Source: Streptomyces sp. NRRL WC-3605 (GTDB lineage Bacteria; Actinomycetota; Actinomycetes; Streptomycetales; Streptomycetaceae). Taken from it: DNA of 64,000 nt. Shown in pieces: positions 15,708 to 24,301 of this stretch. The DNA lies in the NCBI RefSeq assembly GCF_001509795.1, contig NZ_LLZN01000067.1, positions 62,001 to 126,000 of the forward strand. The letters are read 5' to 3'. The notes under the pieces were generated by a model. That model ran no database searches. It saw only the letters and a program-made list of their open reading frames with translations, and had not been told where the DNA came from. Position numbers and translations under genes: made by a program. Position 1 is the first letter of the stretch. Each line of letters opens with the position of its first letter.

Positions 15708-16153
15708 AGGCCGGTGACGCCCCGCTCGCCCTCCTTAATGGAGACGAGCGTCGAGTTGCCGCTGGCGCCGTACTGGGCGTTGAAGAACACGCTGCCCGGG
15801 ACGGTCCGGTAGGTCTTGGTGCTGGAGTCGGTGAGCGGCTGGCCGTTCATGAGGATGGTCCAGCCCTCGTCGGCGATCTCCGGGTCGACACCGAAGCGCA
15901 CGGTCTCGTCCGGGTCGACCTTGATGGACTTGATGTCCTTGTCCTTGAGGCACTTGGCGAGGTCCGAGGTCTTCACGGTCTCGCCGCCCTCGCCACCGCA
16001 GGTGGCCTCCGCGTGGACGGAGTCGGTTCCTACGGTCACCGTGGCGAGCGGCGTCGGCTTGTCGCAGGCCGACAGGACGAGCAGTCCGGCGGAAACGGCG
16101 CCGGCGGCGGCGAGCGCGCGGCGGCGTCGCACAACGGATTGCAGCGTGGTCAT
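15677..16153 (-). CDS. DUF2771-type lipoprotein
   Basis: A 158-residue lipoprotein: basic RRRR, hydrophobic ALAAAGAVSAGLLV and lipobox LSAC with Cys at ~30, after which CDKPTPLATVTVGTDS begins the mature protein. The sequence agrees with the DUF2771 family; function unknown. It should be anchored outside the membrane. ATG 16153 lies 6 nt after TAGCCT (16165-16160), a leaderless pattern. It heads an operon with mqnB and mqnD, but a role in menaquinone synthesis is not implied by the sequence. Confidence 0.85.
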   Translation of the reverse strand: MTTLQSVVRRRRALAAAGAVSAGLLVLSACDKPTPLATVTVGTDSVHAEATCGGEGGETVKTSDLAKCLKDKDIKSIKVDPDETVRFGVDPEIADEGWTILMNGQPLTDSSTKTYRTVPGSVFFNAQYGASGNSTLVSIKEGERGVTGLWSFKLKKDS

Positions 16154-16245
16154 GGGCGAAGGCTATCGGGCGTGTGTCGTGCTCTCTCCATGCGGGGGCG
16201 GCGTGCCGTGTCGCGGGCGCGGTGCGGCCGGCCGCCGGGGTCCCG

Positions 16246-17673
16246 TCATTCGACCCGTGTCCGCACCTGCCCGCCGTGCCGCGCCGAGCCGAGCAGGCCC
16301 TTGACGGTGGTCAGCCAGCCGGTGGCGACGATGGCGGCGCCGACCAGCAGGCCCAGTGAGCCGCGCAGCGGCAGCACGATGCCGATGGCTCCGCCGAGCA
16401 CCCACGACACCTGCAGCAGGGTCTCGGAGCGGGCGAACGCCGAGGTGCGCACCGACTCCGGCACGTCGCGCTGGATCAGCGCGTCCAGGGACAGCTTGGC
16501 CAGTGCCTGCGCGAACCCGGCGACGGCCGCGAGACAGGCCACCATGACCGCCCCGAACAGGGCCGCCGCCGTGAGTGCCACGGCCATCACCAGGCCCACG
16601 ACGGTCACGATGATGATCTCCGGTGCCCGGGATCTGAGCCAGGCGCCGACCGCGGTGCCCAGGGCGTTGCCGGTGCCGGCCGCCGCGGCGACTATCCCGA
16701 GGGACACGGCGGCGCTCTGCCCGGACATCGGGTGCTCCCGCAGCAGGAACGCCAGGAAGAAGATCAGGAACCCGGACAGGCAGCGCAGGGCGGCGTTGGC
16801 GCCCAGGGCGTGGGTGACCGCGATGCCGACCGTGCGCAGGTTCGGGCGTTTGACGGGCTGCCGGTGGGGGCCGTGCAGATGCTGCTCGTCGGCGGCGAGC
16901 AGCGCCCGGTCCTCGCCCTTGGCCGAGTCGACCTTCCGGGGCAGTGTGAACGACAGGACGGTACCGGCGATGAAGATCGCGCAGGCGCCGAACAGGGGCC
17001 AGCGCGGTCCGATCGTCTGGAGGCCGGCGCCGATCGGCGCGGCGACCCCCGTGGCGAGCAGCCCGCCCAGGGTGACCCGTGAATTGGCCTTCACCAGCGA
17101 GAACCCCGGTGGCAGCAGCCGGGGCACGACGGCACTTCTGACCACGCCGTACGCCTTGGAGGCGACCAGCACCCCCAGGGCGGCCGGATACAGCTGCAGG
17201 TCGCCGCTGACGACCGAGCTGGACAGCACCAGGGCGAGCAGCGCGCGGGCCAGCATCGCGCCCGCCATGGCGGCGCGCCGGCCGTGCGGGAGGCGGTCGA
17301 GGAGCGGTCCGATCACGGGGGCCAGGAGAGTGAACGGGGCCATGGTGATGCCGAGGTAGAGCGCGACCCGGCCGCGAGCCTCGTCGGTGGGGACGGAGAA
17401 GAACACGGTGGAGGCGAGCGCGACGGTGATCATGACGTCGCCCGCGCCGTTCACCCCGTGCAGCTCGATCAGTTTGCCGAGGCCGGACTCGCCCGCCCCG
17501 TGGGCGTGCGTGGCCTTGCGGATGCCGCGCGCCGGTCCGGTGAAGGGGAAGTGCAGGGCACGGCCGATCGTGCGGAGGGAGCCGCGCTGCCGGCCCGATC
17601 CGCCACGTAGGTTGCGGCCGCCCTCGGGCCCACCTGCGCCGGTGGCTCCTTCGGGCTGCCTCGCGGTCGCCAC
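16246..17673 (-). CDS. MFS transporter
   Basis: A 475-residue integral membrane protein with about twelve hydrophobic segments and a ~60-residue hydrophilic glycine-rich N-terminal tail. The signature LLDRLPHGRRAAM between helices 2 and 3 is the MFS loop. There is no periplasmic domain. Substrate unknown; export of a small molecule is the family default. GTG 17673 is chosen because CACTAT (17685-17680) ends 6 nt upstream. It is divergent from the DUF3027 gene across 291 bp. Confidence 0.85.
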   Translation of the reverse strand: MATARQPEGATGAGGPEGGRNLRGGSGRQRGSLRTIGRALHFPFTGPARGIRKATHAHGAGESGLGKLIELHGVNGAGDVMITVALASTVFFSVPTDEARGRVALYLGITMAPFTLLAPVIGPLLDRLPHGRRAAMAGAMLARALLALVLSSSVVSGDLQLYPAALGVLVASKAYGVVRSAVVPRLLPPGFSLVKANSRVTLGGLLATGVAAPIGAGLQTIGPRWPLFGACAIFIAGTVLSFTLPRKVDSAKGEDRALLAADEQHLHGPHRQPVKRPNLRTVGIAVTHALGANAALRCLSGFLIFFLAFLLREHPMSGQSAAVSLGIVAAAAGTGNALGTAVGAWLRSRAPEIIIVTVVGLVMAVALTAAALFGAVMVACLAAVAGFAQALAKLSLDALIQRDVPESVRTSAFARSETLLQVSWVLGGAIGIVLPLRGSLGLLVGAAIVATGWLTTVKGLLGSARHGGQVRTRVE

Positions 17674-17964
17674 GACGCAATAGTGCCCCGTAATGGGGGT
17701 GGCTAGTGCGGTTACGGCGCGTATGGAGGGCACGGGCGGCCGCTCGGCGGGCATCGCGGAGCGCCGAGAAGCACCGTCGGTGTAGGCCCAGCGCCCGCGA
17801 ACAGGTAGCGTGCGTATCTCAGCCATCCCGCACAATGGATGACGTAGGTGCGCCCGAGCGCGATTCGGACGCGGACGTCGACGCGGCCCACAGGTCCGCT
17901 CCGTCCGCTCCGCCGCCTTGAGGCACCCGCACCCGTAAGACGGCGTAGGAGAGAAGCGATACCT

Positions 17965-18891
17965 GTGAGCGCAGCGACCACGCGAAGCCGCACCCCCGAT
18001 CGTCTGTGCGCCGAGGCCGTCGACCTCGCCAGGAGCGCCGCGGAGGAGGCCGCCGCACCCGGTGTCGTCGGCGAGCACGCGGGCGTGGTGTCCGAGGGCG
18101 ACCGTGTGGTCACGCACTTCTTCGAGTGCAAGGAGCTCGGGTACCGCGGCTGGCGCTGGGCGGTGACGGTGGCCCGCGCCTCCCGCGCCAAGGTCGTCAC
18201 GCTCGACGAGGTCGTCCTGCTGCCCGGCCCCGACGCCCTGCTGGCCCCGGAGTGGGTGCCGTGGAGCGAGCGGCTGCGCCCCGGCGACATGGGCCCCGGC
18301 GACCTGCTGCCCACCGACGCCGACGACCTGCGCCTGGAGCCCGGCTACACGGGCGTGGACGAGCCCGGCCCGGACTCGCCCGTCTCGGACGAGATGGCCG
18401 AGCTGGTCGAGGCGGAGGACGCCGAGGTCGCGGGCGGCACCCCGGCGAACCTGCCGATCGCCCCGTCCCGCGGCTCCATCGCCGCCCTCGCGGACGAACT
18501 GGGCCTGCGCCGCGCCCGGGTCCTGTCCCGCTACGGCCTGCACATCGCCGCCGACCGCTGGGAGGAGGCGTTCGGCGCGAAGACGCCCATGGCGCAGGCG
18601 GCCCCCGCCACCTGCGTCAGCTGTGGCTTCCTCACTCCGATCGGCGGCTCGCTCGGCCAGGCCTTCGGCGTCTGCGCGAACGAGTTCTCCCCGGCCGACG
18701 GGCATGTGGTGTCCCTGACCTACGGCTGCGGCGGGCACTCGGAGGCGGCCGTCATGCCCAAGCCGCCCCGCCCGGCCCCGCCGGTCGTCGACGAGACCCG
18801 CGTCGACCCGTTCCCGCTGCGCCCGTCCCCCGACTCGGGCTCGGTCCCGGCCACGACGGACGAGGACTCGGCGGAACTCGGCCACTCCTGA
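17965..18891 (+). CDS. DUF3027 domain-containing protein
   Basis: A 308-residue acidic protein of the actinobacterial DUF3027 family. It contains VVTHFFECKELGYRGWRWAV (~46-65), PEWVPWSERLRPGDMGPGD and a C-terminal cysteine cluster (CVSCGFLTP, CANEFSPADG, YGCGGHSE) able to bind zinc. No reaction is known. GTG 17965 has GGAGAGAAG upstream with ~12-nt spacing, and CACAAT at 17831 suggests a promoter giving a leader of about 120 nt. The large GHKL ATPase gene follows 110 bp downstream on the same strand. Confidence 0.85.
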   Translation: MSAATTRSRTPDRLCAEAVDLARSAAEEAAAPGVVGEHAGVVSEGDRVVTHFFECKELGYRGWRWAVTVARASRAKVVTLDEVVLLPGPDALLAPEWVPWSERLRPGDMGPGDLLPTDADDLRLEPGYTGVDEPGPDSPVSDEMAELVEAEDAEVAGGTPANLPIAPSRGSIAALADELGLRRARVLSRYGLHIAADRWEEAFGAKTPMAQAAPATCVSCGFLTPIGGSLGQAFGVCANEFSPADGHVVSLTYGCGGHSEAAVMPKPPRPAPPVVDETRVDPFPLRPSPDSGSVPATTDEDSAELGHS

Positions 18892-19001
18892 CCGGTGCGC
18901 CCGCGGCCCTCCCGGCCTCCGCGGGGGGCCCGGTGGGACGCCCCGCGCATCGGCCGTCCATGAGCGGTACCTTCGTCGCGACGGCGATGAGGAGTGTCAA
19001 C

Positions 19002-22000
19002 GTGAGCAAGTTCGTGCGGCCCGCGGCCGAGGGCGCCGACCCGTTCGGTACGGCGCGTCTGCGGCGTGGAGTGCTGGACGCGTGGGCGACCAGCCCCGCC
19101 CGGTTCCGGGAGGACGCCAACGCCGAGGAGGACCTCGTCCTCGGCGGGTACCGGGACCGGCTGGTCGTCGAGCTCGCGCAGAACGCCGCCGACGCCGCCG
19201 GCCGGGCCGGGGTGCCCGGGCGCCTGCGGCTCACCCTGCGCGAGGGCGTGCTCGTGGCCGCCAACACCGGTGCGCCGCTGGACGCGGCCGGTGTCGAGTC
19301 GCTGTCCACGCTGCGCGCCTCCGCCAAGCGTGACAGCGAGGCCGTCGGACGGTTCGGCGTCGGCTTCGCCGCCGTGCTCGCCGTCACCGACGAGCCCGCC
19401 GTCGTCGGACGGCACGGCGGGGTGCGCTGGTCGCTCGCCGAGGCGCGCGAACTGGCCCAGGACACCGCCCGCCACAGCCCGGGGCTGGGCGACGAGATCC
19501 GGCGCCGGGACGGGCATGTGCCGCTGCTGAGGCTGCCGTTCGCCGCCGAGGGCACCGCCCCCGACCCGTACGACACCGCCGTCATCCTGCCGCTGCGCGA
19601 CACCGCCGCCGCCGACCTCGCGGAGCGGCTGCTGGGTGGCGTCGACGACGCGCTGCTGCTCGCCCTGCCCGGCCTGGAAGAGGTCGTGGTGGAGGTCGGC
19701 GACGCCCCCGCGCGCACGCTGCGCCGGAGCACCGACGGCCCCTTCACCGTCGTGGAGGACTCGGCGTCCGGCGTCACCCGCTGGCGCACTGCCACCGCCC
19801 ACGGCCCGCTCACCGCCGACCTGCTCGCCGACCGCCCCGTCGAGGAACGGCTGCGGCCGCACTGGTCGCTGACCTGGGCCGTCCCCGTGGACAGCGCCGA
19901 CGGCAGCCCCGCCCGCCCCCGCACCGCGCCCGTCCTGCACGCCCCCACCCCCAGCGACGAGCCGCTCGGCGTGCCCGCGCTGCTCATCGCCTCGTTCCCG
20001 CTCGACACGACCCGCCGGCACGCCGCGCCCGGCCCGCTCACCGACTTCCTCGTGCAGCGCGCGGCCGACGCCTACACCGAACTGCTCGCCGGCTGGCGTC
20101 CCGTGGACGAGGGAGTCATCGCGCTCGTGCCCGGCCCGCTCGGCAGGGGCGAGCTGGACGGCGCTCTCCGTCAGGCGGTCCTGGAGCGGCTGCCGCGGAC
20201 CTCGTTCCTGCCGCCCGCCCTGCGCCCGCAGGAGCCGGACTCCGAGCTGCCCGAGTCGATCCCGCTGCGCCCCCGTGACGCCGAGGTCGTGGAGGGCGCC
20301 GGCGCCGACACCGTGCGGGTGCTGGCCGAGGTGCTGCCCACCCTGCTGCCCGCCGGTCTGGAGCGGCGGGTGGAGCTGCGCACCCTCGGGGTCGCCCGGG
20401 TGCCGCTCACCGACGCCGTGGACCGGCTCGCCGGGCTGGACAAGGAGCCCGGCTGGTGGCACCGCCTGTACGACAGCCTCGCCGGGGTCGACCCCGACCG
20501 GCTGTCCGGGCTGCCGGTGCCGCTGGCCGGGGGTACCTCCGAGACGTTCGGGACCGGGGGAGGCCGTACGGCCATCGGCCCCCGGCACGTCCTGCTGCCC
20601 AGCCCCGGCGGCACCTCCGTCGCCCCGGACGTCCTGGCCCGCCTCGGCCTCAAGGTCGCCCACCCGGACGCCGCGCACCCGCTCCTGGAGAAGCTCGGCG
20701 CCCTCGCGGCCACCCCGCGCGCCGTCCTGACCACGCCTCAGGTGCGGGCCGCCGTCGCCGCCTCCCTCGAGGAGGACGCCGTGCCGAGCTGGGAGGAGGG
20801 CGCGCCCGACGCCGAGGAACTGGCCGACACGGTGCTCGCCCTCGTCCGCGACGCCGGACTGGAGCCCGGTGACGAGCCGTGGCTGGGGGCGCTCGCCCTG
20901 CCCGACGAGGACGGGGAGCTCGCGGCGGCCGGCGAACTGGTGCTGCCCGGCAGTGCCTTCGCCGAGGTCATGCGGGAGGGCGAACTGCCCTTCGTGGACG
21001 CGGAACTGGCCGAGCGCTGGGGCGAACAGCCGCTCGCGGCCTGCGGGGTGCTCGCCGGATTCGCCCTGGTGCGCGCCACCGACGTCGTCCTCGACCCGGA
21101 CGAACTGGAGCCGAGGGACGGCGACTTCGCCGAGCCGGACGACGCGGGCCTGCTGGACGCCGTCGACGTGTGGTGCGAGGACGTCCTGGACCGGTTCCCG
21201 GACACCCCGGTGCCGCCGGTCGCCACCGAGCTCGTCGCCGTACGCGACCTGGAACTGGTCGACGACGACAAGTGGCCGCGGGCCCTGTCCCTCCTCGCGC
21301 GGCCGCCGCTGCGGGACGCCCTCACCCAGCCGGTGCGGATCCTGCTCCCCGACGGCACGCACGAGGTCGTACGGCCGTACACGGCCTGGTGGTTGCGGGG
21401 GCACCCGGTGCTGGACGGCCGCCGTCCCGCGGGCCTGCTGGCCGCCGGCGGCGACCCGCTGCTGCGCGGCCTGTACGAGGAGGCCGACGCGACCGGCTTC
21501 GACGACGAGCAGGTGCTGCGGGCCCTCGGCGTGCGCACCTCGGTCGCCGCGCTGCTGGACGAGCCGGGCGGCGCCGCCGAACTCCTGGACCGCCTCGCCG
21601 ATCCGGAGCGGACCGTCACCGCCGCCCAACTGCACGCCCTGTACGGGGCGCTGGCCGAGCTGGACCCGGACCAGGTGACCCTGCCGGACGACCTGCGGGC
21701 CGTCGTGGACGGGCAGGTGGAGGTGGTCGACGCGGCCGACGCGGTGGTCGTCGACTCGCCCGACCTGCTGCCGTTCACCGCGGGCGTACCGCTGCTGCCG
21801 GTGCGTCCGGCGAGGGCGGCGGAACTCGCCGAGCTGTTCCAGGTGCGGCGGCTGAGCGAGTCCGTCACGGGCGGTGTGGACTCCGAGGGCACCGAGCACG
21901 AGGTGCCGGAGGCGGTGCGGGTGCTGCTCGGGGCGCGGACCCCGGCGTCGTACGTCGAGCACGAGGAACTCGTCGTGGACGGCGTGGAGATCGACTGGCG

Positions 22001-22160
22001 GCTGACCGGCGACGGCGTCCTGCACGCGGCCACCCTGGAGGGTGTGGCCGCCGGGCTCGCCTGGGCGGCCGGGCAGTGGCCGCGCCGCTTCGAGGTGGCG
22101 GCACTGCTGGAGGATCCGTCCCGGACGGGGGAGCTGGCGCGCGACCGCTGGTTCGACTGA
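19002..22160 (+). CDS. Large GHKL ATPase, sacsin N-terminal-like
   Basis: A 1052-residue protein. Residues ~50-180 form a GHKL ATP-binding domain: ELAQNAADA (N box, ~53), VLVAANTGAPL (G1) and GRFGVGFAAVLAV (G2), as in Hsp90/sacsin ATPases. The remaining ~850 residues are acidic and rich in leucine and alanine, with no recognised motif. Sacsin-like bacterial proteins are often thought of as chaperones or defence components, but no partner defence genes are nearby. GTG 19002 is chosen because GAGGAG sits 8 nt upstream; ATG 18960 and 18987 are in-frame alternatives. Confidence 0.85.
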   Translation: MSKFVRPAAEGADPFGTARLRRGVLDAWATSPARFREDANAEEDLVLGGYRDRLVVELAQNAADAAGRAGVPGRLRLTLREGVLVAANTGAPLDAAGVESLSTLRASAKRDSEAVGRFGVGFAAVLAVTDEPAVVGRHGGVRWSLAEARELAQDTARHSPGLGDEIRRRDGHVPLLRLPFAAEGTAPDPYDTAVILPLRDTAAADLAERLLGGVDDALLLALPGLEEVVVEVGDAPARTLRRSTDGPFTVVEDSASGVTRWRTATAHGPLTADLLADRPVEERLRPHWSLTWAVPVDSADGSPARPRTAPVLHAPTPSDEPLGVPALLIASFPLDTTRRHAAPGPLTDFLVQRAADAYTELLAGWRPVDEGVIALVPGPLGRGELDGALRQAVLERLPRTSFLPPALRPQEPDSELPESIPLRPRDAEVVEGAGADTVRVLAEVLPTLLPAGLERRVELRTLGVARVPLTDAVDRLAGLDKEPGWWHRLYDSLAGVDPDRLSGLPVPLAGGTSETFGTGGGRTAIGPRHVLLPSPGGTSVAPDVLARLGLKVAHPDAAHPLLEKLGALAATPRAVLTTPQVRAAVAASLEEDAVPSWEEGAPDAEELADTVLALVRDAGLEPGDEPWLGALALPDEDGELAAAGELVLPGSAFAEVMREGELPFVDAELAERWGEQPLAACGVLAGFALVRATDVVLDPDELEPRDGDFAEPDDAGLLDAVDVWCEDVLDRFPDTPVPPVATELVAVRDLELVDDDKWPRALSLLARPPLRDALTQPVRILLPDGTHEVVRPYTAWWLRGHPVLDGRRPAGLLAAGGDPLLRGLYEEADATGFDDEQVLRALGVRTSVAALLDEPGGAAELLDRLADPERTVTAAQLHALYGALAELDPDQVTLPDDLRAVVDGQVEVVDAADAVVVDSPDLLPFTAGVPLLPVRPARAAELAELFQVRRLSESVTGGVDSEGTEHEVPEAVRVLLGARTPASYVEHEELVVDGVEIDWRLTGDGVLHAATLEGVAAGLAWAAGQWPRRFEVAALLEDPSRTGELARDRWFD

Positions 22161-22224
22161 CGGACGCCGAAGGTCATGCGATCACCAAATCTTCACCACT
22201 CGTACAACCATTCGTCTCCGCCGG

Positions 22225-22250
22225 TGATCTGATCACGCGAGTCAACAGGC
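22225..22250 (+). promoter_or_regulatory. Palindrome and conserved block upstream of the first secreted paralogue
   Basis: GTGATC-T-GATCAC (22225-22237) is an exact odd palindrome. The block ATCTGATCAC-N2-G-N-GTCAACAGGC (22227-22250) recurs before the second paralogue at 23294-23317. It lies 83 bp before the ATG. A shared operator or leader element is likely; the binding factor is unknown. Confidence 0.5.
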
Positions 22251-22333
22251 TCCACTCTCACCTGGGCCGGCCGGCGGCGTCCTTCTTCGGTCAGGACGGC
22301 CGCGGCCGGGCCCTCTTCCCACCAGGGGAGCGC

Positions 22334-23197
22334 ATGCGCATTCGAGCCACTGTGGCCGCCGTCTCCGGCGCCCTGGCCCTCTCCGCCCTCGCCGTCCCGG
22401 CCGCGCAGGCCGGCAATGACAGCGACATGGCCGCGAACAAGCCGAGCGCCGCCGAGCGCTTCGGCAGCTCCAAGCACCGCTCGGCGTTCAGCGCGGCCGC
22501 GGCCGCCGAGGCCGAGCCCGTCGTGTCCAAGGTGTCGATCAATTCCGGCGCCGGTCTGGCCGTCGGAACCACCTACGCGAAGACCTTCACCATCTCGGTG
22601 ACGGCGAGCCACCCGTCCGGCGTCGAGGACGCGTACGTCGACCTGTGGCACGGCAGCGACCTCGACCACATCGACGGCCTGCTCATGACGAACGAGGACG
22701 CCGCCACCTGCACCGCGTCCAGCGCCACCACGTCGACCTGCAAGCTCACCGTCACGGCCACCCCGGGCAGTGACCTGTACATGAACGCCCTGGCCGGCAC
22801 CTGGCACGTGACCGCCGGTGCGCTCGCGAGCGACGGCAGCATCTACTGGAACGACTTCCACACGACCCACACGGTCCAGCGCTACTCGAAGCTCACGGTC
22901 AACGCCTCTCCCGAGCCGGTGAAGAAGGGCAAAACCATCACCGTGACCGGCAAGCTCTCGCGGGCGAACTGGGAGGACTTCAAGTACCACGGCTACACCA
23001 ACCAGTCGGTGAAGCTGCAGTTCCGCAAGAAGAGCAGCAGCACCTACACCACGGTGAAGACCATCAAGTCGAACTCGACGGGTGACCTGAAGACCACGGT
23101 CACGGCGTCCGTGGACGGCTACTACCGCTGGTCCTTCGCGGGCACCACGACGACCCCGGCGGTCAACGCCGCGGGTGACTTCGTCGACGTGCAGTAG
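22334..23197 (+). CDS. Secreted protein, tandem paralogue 1
   Basis: A 287-residue exported protein. A Sec signal peptide covers ~1-26 (MRIRATVAAVSGALALSALA, cleavage near AAQA-GN). The middle domain (~65-180) has a Cys pair (ATCTASSATTSTCKL) that may form a disulfide. The C-terminal ~100 residues are an Ig-like beta domain shared with the next gene (SPEPVKKGKTITVTGKLSRA). Start ATG 22334 follows GGGGAG. No enzyme motif is present; a wall-associated or binding role is plausible but unproven. A strong hairpin follows the stop, so it is probably transcribed alone. Confidence 0.85.
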   Translation: MRIRATVAAVSGALALSALAVPAAQAGNDSDMAANKPSAAERFGSSKHRSAFSAAAAAEAEPVVSKVSINSGAGLAVGTTYAKTFTISVTASHPSGVEDAYVDLWHGSDLDHIDGLLMTNEDAATCTASSATTSTCKLTVTATPGSDLYMNALAGTWHVTAGALASDGSIYWNDFHTTHTVQRYSKLTVNASPEPVKKGKTITVTGKLSRANWEDFKYHGYTNQSVKLQFRKKSSSTYTTVKTIKSNSTGDLKTTVTASVDGYYRWSFAGTTTTPAVNAAGDFVDVQ

Positions 23198-23208
23198 GCC
23201 GCGCGGTG

Positions 23209-23237
23209 CCAACCCCCGGAAGCCGTCCGGGGGTTGG
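23209..23237 (+). terminator. Hairpin terminator after secreted paralogue 1
   Basis: CCAACCCCCGGA (23209-23220) and TCCGGGGGTTGG (23226-23237) form an exact 12-bp stem with a 5-nt loop, beginning 11 nt after the stop codon. No T-tract follows, which is usual for Streptomyces terminators. Confidence 0.75.
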
Positions 23238-23293
23238 TGACGAAGGTCACTGAATCGGCCCGCCGGTGAGACAACCGGCACCGGCGGGCGCGT

Positions 23294-23317
23294 ATCTGAT
23301 CACATGGGTCAACAGGC
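23294..23317 (+). promoter_or_regulatory. Conserved block upstream of the second secreted paralogue
   Basis: This 24-bp block differs from the one at 22227-22250 at only three positions (ATCTGATCAC, two or three variable bases, then GTCAACAGGC). It lies 59 bp before the ATG. The left half of the palindrome seen in copy 1 is degraded here, so the GTCAACAGGC part is the better conserved. Confidence 0.45.
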
Positions 23318-23376
23318 CCCCGATCACCCGGGCCCCGTCACGACCAGCGGGGCCCCTTTCCGTACCAGGGGAACGC

Positions 23377-24285
23377 ATGCGCATCAGAGCCACCGTGGCC
23401 GCCGTCTCCGGCGCCCTGGCCCTCTCCGCCCTCGCCGTCCCGGCCGCGCAGGCCGACGGCTCCTCCGTGGACCGCGCGGACGTGGCGAAGGTCCGCCGGG
23501 CCGCCATCGCCGCCACCGGCCGCGCCGCGGCCGCCGAGGGCAGGCCGTACGCCCTGAACGTCTCCTTCTCCAACTTCAAGATCGCCAAGACGGTCCAGGT
23601 GGGCACCACCAACCACGTCGCGACAAACGTCAGTTACACGCTGACCCACGGCGCGGACGTCGACATCAAGGCCGACGACTTCGTCACCGACCCGATCCTC
23701 TACAAGGGCTCCTTCACCGCCCCGGAGAACCGGCTCTACGGCAACAAGCCCGCCACCTGCACGGCCACCTCCGCGACGACGGCCACCTGCAAGGGCACCA
23801 TCGACGTCTACCCGGCCCAGAGCGAGCTGATCAACTCCGACGCGGGCAGCTGGAAGGCGTCGGCGGAGGCCACCGCCTTCAACGGCGAGGACCCGGACGC
23901 CGAGCTCTTCGACATCACCAAGGTCGGCTACAAGAGCCAGGGCGACCTGGGCACCACGCTCCTGCAGCGCTACTCCAAGCAGACGGTGAACGCCTCGCCG
24001 GAGCCGGTGAAGAAGGGCAAGACCATCACGGTCAGCGGCAAGCTCTCCCGGGCCAACTGGGAGGACAACAAGTACCACGGCTACACCGTTCAGCCCGTGA
24101 AGCTGCAGTTCCGCAAGAAGAACAGCAGCACCTACACCACGGTGAAGACCGTCACCACCAACGGGACGGGCGAGCTGAAGGCCACCGTCACCGCCACCGT
24201 GGACGGGTACTTCCGCTACACCTTCGCGGGCACCAGCACCACGCCGGCCGCCACCGCCGCGGGCGACTACGTCGACGTGCGCTAG
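23377..24285 (+). CDS. Secreted protein, tandem paralogue 2
   Basis: A 302-residue exported protein with the same signal peptide as its upstream neighbour; ~60 nt of the signal region are identical in DNA. The C-terminal Ig-like domain (~200-302, SPEPVKKGKTITVSGKLSRA) is also nearly the same, but the middle domain (~55-195) is quite different and contains its own Cys pair (ATCTATSATTATCKG). This is a duplication with exchange or fast change in the centre. Start ATG 23377 follows AGGGGAA. No catalytic motif is seen. The P-type ATPase gene converges 16 bp downstream. Confidence 0.85.
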   Translation: MRIRATVAAVSGALALSALAVPAAQADGSSVDRADVAKVRRAAIAATGRAAAAEGRPYALNVSFSNFKIAKTVQVGTTNHVATNVSYTLTHGADVDIKADDFVTDPILYKGSFTAPENRLYGNKPATCTATSATTATCKGTIDVYPAQSELINSDAGSWKASAEATAFNGEDPDAELFDITKVGYKSQGDLGTTLLQRYSKQTVNASPEPVKKGKTITVSGKLSRANWEDNKYHGYTVQPVKLQFRKKNSSTYTTVKTVTTNGTGELKATVTATVDGYFRYTFAGTSTTPAATAAGDYVDVR

Positions 24286-24301
24286 GCACACACCCCGCGG
24301 C

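Noticed and set aside
18720..22025. 1101-codon open frame antisense to the GHKL ATPase
   Set aside because: It is a shadow of a GC-rich gene; its composition (Gly, Arg, Gln-rich, no motif) is non-biological, while the plus frame has a GHKL domain and a good SD.
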